Position numbers and translations under genes: made by a program. This document shows positions 44,878-51,534 of a stretch of 64,000 bases of DNA, one piece after another (the first letter of the stretch is position 1; each line of letters begins with the position of its first letter). Source of the DNA: DIGJ01 sp041821315 (GTDB lineage: Bacteria; Bacillota; Clostridia; Lachnospirales; Lachnospiraceae); NCBI GenBank assembly GCA_041821315.1, contig JBGUEO010000003.1:120331-184330 (forward strand), in the 5' to 3' direction. The notes under the pieces were generated by a model, which was not told the origin of the DNA, did no database searches, and saw only the letters and a list, made by a program, of their open reading frames with translations.

Positions 44878-46217
44878 ATGCCAGGATTGTTAGACCAAAT
44901 GGCATTGTGTTTGGAACGATTCTCTATAATGAGGATGGAAAAATCGTGTCCATAATAGAACAAAAGGCAAGGCAAGTGATAAAAGAGGATGAGACAGAAC
45001 GAATAATCGATGCCAAGGGTGCGTATGCGGTACCAGGAGGAGTGGATGGACATGTTCACTTTGGAGGGTTTGGCGAAACTTTAATTGCAGATGATTTTTA
45101 TCAAGGCTCGCTAGCAGCATTGGCTGGAGGGACAACTACGGTTGTGGACTTTTGTGAACCTATATTTGGAGAGACTGCAAGTGCTTGTATCGAAAAGAGA
45201 AAACAAGAGGCTAAAATAGCAGCGGTTGATTATGCGTTTCATTTTGTATGGACGAAGGAGTATAAAAAGCAAATGGAGGAGCTTCCTTTTATTGAAAAAG
45301 AAGGAATTTCTAATTTCAAGCTCTTTACGGTATATGAAAATACAGATTTAACGGTGGAAGAAATAGAAGAAATACTAAGATCCTTAAAAAAGGAAGGAAA
45401 GAATTATTCTTTTTTAATTCATGCAGAAGAAAAACAACTCATAGAATCAAAAGAAAAAGAATATATAAATCATGAAAAAGAGATGATCTATCTTGCAAAA
45501 TCAAGACCTGCCAGATCCGAAGAATCTATGGTTGAAAAATTGTACGTTTTATCGCAACAGATGAGAAGTAAGATTTGCATTGCGCACACCTCTGCGAAAG
45601 GATCGGTATTACAAATTCATGGTTCAAATAAGGAGCACATATGCTTAGAAACTTGCCCTCATTATCTTGCATTTACACAAGATAAGTTAAAAGGGAGGGG
45701 GGGAGAGTTCTATACGATGACACCACCGCTTCGAAAAGAGGAGGACAGAGAAGCCTTGTGGAATGGAATTTTGGAGGGAGATATTGCGATGTTCTCAACG
45801 GATCACTGCCCTTATCATAAGATAGATAAAGTAGGAAAGGATTGGAATCGTGTGCCTTGTGGAGTAGATGGTGTGCAGGTAAGAATGATTTATCTTTTTT
45901 CAGAAGGGGTAGTAAAGAGAAAACTTAGTATGTCTGATTATGTAAAGCTTACGTCAGAAAATGCAGCAAAGTTTTACGGATTCTATCCTAGAAAAGGATG
46001 TTTAAAGGCAGGAAGTGATGCGGATATCGTATTGATCTTAGAAGAGGAAACGACGGACTATGGCATCGACACTTGCAAGGGAAATATTGACTATACGATC
46101 TATGAAAAAAGTCGGTTTAGAGGAAAAATTACGAGGGTTGTAAAATCGGGTAAAACCGTCTATGATGGTAGTAATATGTACGCAACGCAAGGGATGGGCT
46201 TTTATATTCCAACATAA
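44856..46217 (+). CDS. hyuA: Dihydropyrimidinase / hydantoinase family ring hydrolase
   Basis: A 453-residue cyclic amidohydrolase. DGHVHFG near residue 65, the metal-bridging lysine in NFKLFTVY near residue 155, LIHAEE near residue 187, CIAHTSA near residue 243 and STDHCP near residue 313 complete the binuclear metal site. The enzyme would open a cyclic amide, in this setting a reduced or hydroxylated purine or hydantoin-like intermediate; that substrate is inferred. The start overlaps large subunit 3 by 22 bases. Confidence 0.88.
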   Translation: MSHHAIVNARIVRPNGIVFGTILYNEDGKIVSIIEQKARQVIKEDETERIIDAKGAYAVPGGVDGHVHFGGFGETLIADDFYQGSLAALAGGTTTVVDFCEPIFGETASACIEKRKQEAKIAAVDYAFHFVWTKEYKKQMEELPFIEKEGISNFKLFTVYENTDLTVEEIEEILRSLKKEGKNYSFLIHAEEKQLIESKEKEYINHEKEMIYLAKSRPARSEESMVEKLYVLSQQMRSKICIAHTSAKGSVLQIHGSNKEHICLETCPHYLAFTQDKLKGRGGEFYTMTPPLRKEEDREALWNGILEGDIAMFSTDHCPYHKIDKVGKDWNRVPCGVDGVQVRMIYLFSEGVVKRKLSMSDYVKLTSENAAKFYGFYPRKGCLKAGSDADIVLILEEETTDYGIDTCKGNIDYTIYEKSRFRGKITRVVKSGKTVYDGSNMYATQGMGFYIPT

Positions 46218-46234
46218 TGAAAGAGGGAGAAGCA

Positions 46235-47170
46235 ATGAATTATTTTGACTGCCATGTGGATACATTAACGGAACTATTCGATGTGGATGGTGATTTGGAA
46301 AAAAATAATAAAAATTTAGATATGCAACGCGTTCGTTCCTTTGCAAAACAGTATGGGCATATATTTGCGATATGGAATGACATGGAAAAAATTTCAAAAG
46401 GAAAAGTAGAGGAAGAATTCAGGCAGACGTATCAAAGGGCAAAAAATCGTTTGAATCAGACGAGGAATACAATAAACTTGTGTCTTACGGCAAAGGATAT
46501 GGAAGAGGCGTTCGCCCTCGGAAAGGAGGCAGCATTTCTTTCCATTGAAGATATTTCTTTTATGGGAAGCTACGTCGAACAGATCAAAGAGCTTGGATTT
46601 CGATTTGCAATGTTAACCTGGAATCATACGAATCAATATGCATCCGGCTCTGTATCCAATCAAAAGGGAAGCTTGACATACGAAGGACGAGAACTGGTGA
46701 AGTACTTGATGAATCAGGGAATCATATTAGATATTTCTCATTTGTCAGACCGCGGTGTTGAAGAGGTTTTTGAAATTACAGAAAAGCCAATTATGGCATC
46801 GCATTCGAATGTGCGGCAGATTTGTAAGATGGACAGAAACTTACCGAATGATTATATCAAAGAGTTGATTCGAAGAAACGGTTTGATTGGTATGAATTTT
46901 TTTCGTCCGTTTGTAGGTAGCACCTTAGATGTAACAATGGATACGTTGATTCAACATATGGATTATATTCTTAATTTAGGTGGAGAGAATGTTTTAGCAA
47001 TTGGAAGCGACTTTGATGGAAGTGATGACCTCTTTCCAAAGGGAATAAAAGGAGTCGAGTCCATCCCTGCTTTGAGAGAAGAAATGAAACGGGCAGGATT
47101 TAGTGAAGCGATTCTAGATAAGGTGTTTTTTGAAAATGCACATTCATTTATCAAAAAGAATTTAATTTGA
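46235..47170 (+). CDS. M19-family (renal-type) dipeptidase
   Basis: A 311-residue metallo-dipeptidase. The metal ligands appear in DCHVDT near residue 5, SIEDISF near residue 105, ISHLSD near residue 169 and ASHSNVR near residue 189, with GSDFDG near residue 256. The family cleaves dipeptides and some amides. As last gene of the purine operon it may release an amino acid from a ring-opened product. GAGGGA precedes the ATG at 46235; an ATG at 46217 that overlaps the hyuA stop is less well placed. Confidence 0.85.
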   Translation: MNYFDCHVDTLTELFDVDGDLEKNNKNLDMQRVRSFAKQYGHIFAIWNDMEKISKGKVEEEFRQTYQRAKNRLNQTRNTINLCLTAKDMEEAFALGKEAAFLSIEDISFMGSYVEQIKELGFRFAMLTWNHTNQYASGSVSNQKGSLTYEGRELVKYLMNQGIILDISHLSDRGVEEVFEITEKPIMASHSNVRQICKMDRNLPNDYIKELIRRNGLIGMNFFRPFVGSTLDVTMDTLIQHMDYILNLGGENVLAIGSDFDGSDDLFPKGIKGVESIPALREEMKRAGFSEAILDKVFFENAHSFIKKNLI

Positions 47171-47188
47171 AAAACATTAGAAAATTTA

Positions 47189-47217
47189 TTGACAAAAAGA
47201 AGTGAGGGTGGTATGAT
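47189..47217 (+). promoter_or_regulatory. Sigma-A promoter of infC-rpmI-rplT
   Basis: TTGACA at 47189-47194 and TATGAT at 47212-47217 with a 17-base spacer. Transcription should begin near 47224. Confidence 0.85.
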
Positions 47218-47223
47218 TAATTT

Positions 47224-47418
47224 GTTGTGAATAAGTAGAGTATCCACTCTCACCTTAGCATTGTGGTAAAGATGACTTGGGTTATTATATTTTTACAAAC
47301 ATTAGTTTGTTTAGATTATGCGTGGATATTCATCCGCGTTTTTTTTATGACAAGAAATAACTATTATAACCAATGGCAATGGCTTGCTTGGCCAATATTA
47401 TTATGGAGGTGCACTACT
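47224..47418 (+). promoter_or_regulatory. infC operon leader with internal terminator (L20-type)
   Basis: The leader carries a hairpin ACAAAC/GTTTGT (47296-47311) and a G+C-rich terminator (arms 47321-47327 and 47332-47338, then T8). Firmicutes infC-rpmI-rplT leaders are commonly attenuated in response to free L20, and the gene order here fits. The exact L20 site was not resolved. Confidence 0.75.
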
Positions 47419-47925
47419 ATTAGCGATTTAATGATTAACGAACAAATCAGAGATAAAGAGGTTCGATTGGTTGGAGAAGACGGAGAACAGTTAGGTGTTA
47501 TGTCTTCTAAAGATGCAATGAAACTAGCTAGAGATGAGGAACTTGATTTAGTCAAGATTGCTCCGACGGCAAAACCACCTGTTTGTAAAATTATTGACTA
47601 CGGCAAGTATAAGTATGAACAAACTCGCAAAGACAAAGAAGCAAAGAAAAAACAAAAAGTTACAGAAGTAAAGGAAATTCGGTTGTCACCTAATATTGAT
47701 GTAAATGACATGAATACCAAAGCAAGTCAAGCGAGAAAATTTTTGTTAAAAGGCGATAAGGTAAAGGTTGCATTACGTTTCCGTGGTCGTGAGATGGCGC
47801 ACATGGGAAGAAGCAGACAAATCTTAGACGATTTCTTTTCAAAAGTAGAAGATATTGCAGTGGTTGAAAAACCAGCAAAGCTTGAAGGCAGAAGTATGAT
47901 AATGTTTTTAACAGAAAAACGTTAA
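47419..47925 (+). CDS. infC: Translation initiation factor IF-3, AUU start
   Basis: A 168-residue initiation factor that binds the 30S subunit and checks start-codon pairing. ISDLMINEQIRDKEVR opens the protein and MAHMGR marks the C-terminal domain. The start is ATT at 47419, with GGAGGTG at 47405-47411 eight bases upstream. AUU is the classical infC start, which lets IF-3 repress its own translation. Codons further upstream in frame pass through the leader terminator and are not protein-like. The first in-frame ATG (47431) would drop four conserved residues. Confidence 0.93.
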   Translation: MSDLMINEQIRDKEVRLVGEDGEQLGVMSSKDAMKLARDEELDLVKIAPTAKPPVCKIIDYGKYKYEQTRKDKEAKKKQKVTEVKEIRLSPNIDVNDMNTKASQARKFLLKGDKVKVALRFRGREMAHMGRSRQILDDFFSKVEDIAVVEKPAKLEGRSMIMFLTEKR

Positions 47926-47962
47926 CATAGAGAAGGATTTAAATTTTAAGGAGGAAAATGCA

Positions 47963-48160
47963 ATGCCAAAATTGAAAACTAAAAGAGCAGCAGCAAAACG
48001 TTTTAAACTAACAGGAACAGGAAAATTAAAAAGAAATAAAGCATATAAGAGACATATTTTGACAAAGAAATCTCCAAAATTAAAGAGAAATCTTAGAAAA
48101 GCTACCATTACTGACAGTACAAATGCTAAGGTAATGAAAAAAATCTTACCTTATTTATAA
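47963..48160 (+). CDS. rpmI: Ribosomal protein bL35
   Basis: A 65-residue basic protein of the 50S subunit. MPKLKTKRAAAKRFK and the KSPKLKRNLRK segment are family hallmarks and the length is standard. AAGGAGG precedes the ATG. It lies between infC and rplT as in most bacteria. Confidence 0.97.
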   Translation: MPKLKTKRAAAKRFKLTGTGKLKRNKAYKRHILTKKSPKLKRNLRKATITDSTNAKVMKKILPYL

Positions 48161-48188
48161 TTTTTTGAAGAAACGGAGGAAATAGACA

Positions 48189-48545
48189 ATGGCAAGAATT
48201 AAAGGCGGAATGAACGCTAAAAAGAAACATAATAGAGTATTAAAGTTAGCAAAAGGTTATAGAGGCGCTCGCTCAAACCAATATAGAGTAGCAAAACAGT
48301 CAGTAATGAGAGGTTTAACAGAATCATTTGCTGGTAGAAAACAAAAGAAGAGACAGTTTAGACAATTATGGATTGCTCGTATTAATGCAGCAGCTCGTAT
48401 GAATGGACTTTCTTACAGCAAATTTATGTATGGATTAAAATTAGCAGAAGTTTCAGTAAACAGAAAAATGTTATCTGAAATGGCAATTAATGATTCAGCA
48501 GGATTTACAGCTTTGGTTGAAGTTGCAAAAGCAAAGATTGCTTAA
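48189..48545 (+). CDS. rplT: Ribosomal protein bL20
   Basis: A 118-residue 50S assembly protein, with MARIKGGMNAKKKHN at the start and RQLWIARINAAAR near residue 55. It is probably also the repressor that binds the operon leader. GGAGG precedes the ATG. No strong terminator lies immediately after the gene. Confidence 0.97.
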   Translation: MARIKGGMNAKKKHNRVLKLAKGYRGARSNQYRVAKQSVMRGLTESFAGRKQKKRQFRQLWIARINAAARMNGLSYSKFMYGLKLAEVSVNRKMLSEMAINDSAGFTALVEVAKAKIA

Positions 48546-48589
48546 TTGTATTTTTGCAGTCATTAGCTAGATGTCTTAATGGAAAAATC

Positions 48590-48712
48590 ATGTGTATATA
48601 GATAGGAAATAGGACTTTATGGAACCCAAGGCGCACGAGTGTCAAGGATTCCGTAAACCGATTTCATAAATTGGTATTACAATTGTGTGAAATCTATATA
48701 TTTTTTAAAAAA
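48590..48712 (+). ncRNA. Putative structured RNA between rplT and the tRNA genes
   Basis: A three-stem arrangement is visible: an outer stem TATAGAT/ATCTATA (about 48598-48604 with 48694-48700), a stem TTTATGGAA/TTCCGTAAA (about 48616-48624 with 48649-48657) enclosing GCAC-GAGTGTCAA, and a hairpin CCGATTT-cat-AAATTGG (48658-48674). A T-rich run follows the outer stem. No known RNA class is recognised. It may be a small RNA or the 3' end of the rplT transcript. Confidence 0.4.
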
Positions 48713-48726
48713 TATTATATATTCTC

Positions 48727-48755
48727 TTGACATACATAGGTAACTACATTATAAT
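48727..48755 (+). promoter_or_regulatory. Consensus promoter of the tRNA genes
   Basis: TTGACA at 48727-48732 and TATAAT at 48750-48755 with a 17-base spacer, a perfect match to the sigma-A consensus, ending 11 bases before tRNA-Asn. Confidence 0.92.
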
Positions 48756-48766
48756 ATATTTTGCAT

Positions 48767-48838
48767 TCCTCGATAGCTCAATGGTAGAGCACACGGCTGT
48801 TAACCGTGGGGTTGTTGGTTCGAGCCCAACTCGGGGAG
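48767..48838 (+). tRNA. tRNA-Asn (GUU)
   Basis: The acceptor arms TCCTCGA and TCGGGGA pair over 7 bp, with G as discriminator. The anticodon loop CTGTTAA, closed by CACGG/CCGTG, gives anticodon GTT at 48799-48801, and the T-arm carries GGTTCGAGCC. CCA is not encoded. Confidence 0.95.
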
Positions 48839-48841
48839 TAT

Positions 48842-48925
48842 GCGGGAGTGCTGGAATTGGCAGACAGGCAAGACTAAGGATCTTGTGGGTGTATTCTCGT
48901 GTGGGTTCAAGTCCCATCTCCCGCA
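48842..48925 (+). tRNA. tRNA-Leu (AAG)
   Basis: An 84-base class II tRNA. The acceptor arms GCGGGAG and CTCCCGC pair perfectly with A as discriminator; the anticodon loop CTAAGGA is closed by CAAGA/TCTTG, giving AAG. A long variable arm (GTGGGTGTATTCTCGTG region) precedes the GGTTCAAGTCC T-arm. A34 is less usual in bacterial leucine tRNAs and may be converted to inosine. CCA is not encoded. Confidence 0.92.
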
Positions 48926-48949
48926 GTACATAGAACTGCAAGTAGTTCA

Positions 48950-49884
48950 TTAGAATAAGGCTTTCACAGTTATTACAATTGTGAAGGTCTTATTTTTGTT
49001 TGTAGTAAAAATGAAAAGTACAGAAGTTTTACTGCAACTGGAAAAGGAAGTGACAATTTCATCTCCTCGTTTTACAACAATGTGAAGGTTGTTGTGTCGT
49101 TTTGTATACACAGATTCTTGCTGCAATTGTGAAGGAGCTGCGGAAGGTTTATCATTCTCAAATTTGAATAGTACTTCGTTTAATCCAGCATTCTTTACGA
49201 TTAGCTTTGTGAGTGAATAAGTTTTTAATATGTTTTTCCAAATAGAAGGTGTGACTAGCTGGCATTCCGTTTTAATATTTTGTGTAGCATTGTCGGCAGA
49301 TTGATTTATTAGGGGTTTATATAATAAGCATTTATCGTAAATAAAAAAGCATGGAATATCAGGGTTAAAACACAAAGGAAGTATTCGTCACTTAATAAAT
49401 ACTTAGTTTGGATTATGGATAAGAGATCTCTATTAGGTGAAAATAGAAAAGTAAGCCTTAAATAGGAACATATAGAAGAATATAAATCTTCTAGTTCTTT
49501 CGGAGCCAATAATCTATTGTAATCAGTGCAAAGAACTTTGGAAGGATTTACTTTCATTGTATATGTATTAATGCAACCCAAAAGATTGTCTTTGTCAAAT
49601 TTAGGAGGAGGTAAAATGGTAAAAACGTTATCACCATCAATCCAGGTTGTTTCATTGCTATAAAGTTTTTTGTTGAATGAAAAAAAGTATTTCTTCAAAT
49701 TATTAAAAATTGGATTATCTTCTGCCTTTAACATCTTTTGGTAGTATATGATTTTTTCATGTATGTCGTTTAGTTTTATTAAATTGTTTCAATGATTTGT
49801 GGCCGCTGTTAATCTTTTGATATAATCAGAAGCATCCATATTTCTAAGATCATTTAATCTTTTTATGAGAGTTGAAGCATTCAT
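48950..49884 (-). pseudogene. Broken gene of unknown function
   Basis: A reading frame starts at ATG 49882-49884 (MNASTLIKRLNDL), is cut by an in-frame TGA shortly after TAATNH, continues from MLKAEDNPIFNN through WIDGDNVFTILPPPKFD and LAPKELEDLYSSI, and then shifts frame near 49375 to CFNPDIPCFFIYDKC before ending at 48950. Joined, it would be about 310 residues. No family is recognised. Its end lies within the terminator that follows the tRNA genes. Confidence 0.6.
48960..49000 (+). terminator. Terminator after the tRNA genes
   Basis: CTTTCACA (48961-48968) pairs with TGTGAAGG (48980-48987), including one G-U pair, and is followed by TCTTATTTTTG. Confidence 0.75.
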
Positions 49885-49930
49885 ATTTATAGTCTTGTAA
49901 AACTTTCCTATAGCCACTAGCTACTCTAAC

Positions 49931-50202
49931 GTAAACGCTCCATAGTGGGTACTTCCACAAAACTAACCGCTCCCATGAGTGGCTCATTTTTACAGTGATT
50001 TTCTACAGTTAGTCGGAAGTTAATCCGACCAAGGAAGCAGATTTTCGCAGAAACTCCGATCTTTTTCATCCAGATGTTTAGGAATCTCTGTCAGAAGATA
50101 TTCAAAATAATCATACGGCTTCAGATGATTCGCTTTCGCTGTCTCGGCTATGCTGTAAATAATCGCACTGGAGTCAGCACCTGTGATTGTATCAATCATC
50201 AT
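49931..50202 (-). mobile_element. IS66-family element remnant (transposase C-terminus and right end)
   Basis: The minus strand encodes the end of an IS66 transposase: SSAIIYSIAETAKAN, then YDYFEYLLTEIPKHL and LLPWSD. After TAA the frame goes on as LPTNCRKSL, so that stop is probably a mutation of a normal codon. The terminal sequence GTAAACGCTCC at 49931 fits an IS66-type inverted repeat. Everything upstream of the last ~60 codons is lost. Confidence 0.8.
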
Positions 50203-50262
50203 CCAGTTTTTCTTTTTATGTTGTTAAGCGCATAAACGTAATTATGTGCTTAAGAAAGTTAT

Positions 50263-50484
50263 GTGCTCTTAACACTTGCAAAAAAGGGATATTCTCACCA
50301 AACCATGCATGCTTATGTGAAGGCTTTGGAACAAGAACCAGATTCTTGGAATACGCAAATTCAGGTGCAGTTGTATGAGAACATAAAACAAGCGCTTAAT
50401 GACAAAGAAAAACTATTCAATCATGGAGCAAGGCATAACATTAAACCAACATCAAGTTTGCTTTTTTTTAATGATAACAGGTGA
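50263..50484 (+). other. Unassigned open stretch in decayed region
   Basis: A 73-codon frame (MHAYVKALEQEPDSWNT onward) with no clear ribosome binding site, overlapping the next frame. It may be a gene relic; no family is recognised. Confidence 0.25.
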
Positions 50485-50743
50485 GCCTTTAAAAAACTTT
50501 GAACGTCAGCGAAAACTTAATAATACGAAGCATGCAGATATACTTAAAGATTTTTCAAAATATTTTACTGAGTTTAAGCACATATCCATTATGTCTGCTA
50601 ATGCTGAAATATATCATGTATCAGTTTTTCTTGATTCATTAAGCCACTTCCCTGATGATTGGTCAATGTTGACTGCCAATGATGTGAGTAATTACATATG
50701 TACATCTTTTCATGGATTAAAAAATTCAAGTAACAACATATAA
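50399..50743 (+). pseudogene. Possible integrase-type N-terminal fragment
   Basis: A 114-codon frame with a segment SANAEIYHVSVFLDSL followed by LTANDVSNYI, which has the shape of the core-binding domain of tyrosine recombinases. No catalytic domain follows, since the next bases belong to the RadC-like frame. No clear ribosome binding site is present. The call is tentative. Confidence 0.3.
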
Positions 50744-51217
50744 TACTCGATTAGACGATGAAAGTGGTCAGGTAGTTTTAGTTAGGGAGATGTCAACAAA
50801 TTATCCAATAGGTATAGATGGGATTGATAAGCCTGAAAAAGTAGCAGCAGTCATGAATGGAGTCTTTGCGTTGAAGGAGCTAGCCGAGGAATATGTCTAT
50901 CTTTTGTGCTTGAACAAGAAAAATACTAAAATCACAGGAATATTCGAAATTTCACATGGAACGGTAGATAGGGCAATTCTTGGAGTACGTGAGATTTTTA
51001 TACGGGTCTTATTATCTGGAGCAAGTAATCTGATTATTGCCCATAACCATCCTTCGCAATCGGTTATCGCAAGCAAGGAAGATATCCAGATAAAAAAAGG
51101 GTATTAGAGGCAGCTAAACTTTTAGGGGCTGATTTTTTAGATCATCTTATTATTGGAACTCAATCGTATTATTCCTTTCGGGAGGATAAGTCATTAGATA
51201 TCAAATGGGTTCCATAA
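50724..51217 (+). pseudogene. RadC-like JAB-domain protein, frameshifted
   Basis: The frame is open from about 50724 (VTTYNTRLDDESG), passes KPEKVAAVMNGVF and EISHGTVDRAI, and holds the JAMM metal motif HNHPSQ followed by SKED. It runs into a stop at 51105-51107 just after a seven-A run, while a +1 frame continues with LEAAKLLGADFLDHLIIG to TAA 51215-51217. Together this equals the RadC-like proteins carried by integrative elements and plasmids. Either the gene is broken or the A-run is a sequencing slip. An ATG at 50790 opens the first piece, but the conserved region begins earlier. Confidence 0.75.
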
Positions 51218-51438
51218 ATATTGGTTTGCTGGATTATGTTAATGAAATAATTTCTGTTTTATCTTTGATGTAAATATTAGAACACAAGCTATAATTGGAA
51301 TAAGATAACGGAGTAGTTTATTATTCAAAAATTATTATACAGCTAATAAAAGTTTTTTTGGAATTCATTATAAGCTTGACATTTTATTAGCTGTTTATAA
51401 TCAATTTACCTTAAGTTTGTGAATGCTCACATATTTTT

Positions 51439-51472
51439 AACGTTCACGACGTGTTTTTTAACGTTCATGACG
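51439..51472 (+). promoter_or_regulatory. Paired LytTR/AgrA-type boxes before the toxin operon
   Basis: AACGTTCACGACG (51439-51451) and AACGTTCATGACG (51460-51472) are direct repeats exactly 21 bp apart. This fits the known LytTR-regulator site, two ~9-bp boxes with an ACGTTNA-like core and about 12 bp between them. A TACAAT -10 box lies at 51501-51506 with a poor -35, the usual layout for activation by such regulators. The rest of the 51218-51534 spacer is AT-rich with no other gene. Confidence 0.6.
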
Positions 51473-51534
51473 AAAATGGTTGTGAAATGTTATTTTGTGA
51501 TACAATTTAAGGATATTTTAGGGAGGAGTTTATA

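Noticed and set aside
47263..47418. N-terminal extension of IF-3
   Set aside because: It covers the leader terminator and ribosome binding site; the hydrophobic sequence is not like any IF-3.
49309..49734. Two separate small genes on the minus strand (48950-49375 and 49309-49734)
   Set aside because: They are consecutive pieces of one frame-disrupted gene that begins at 49884.
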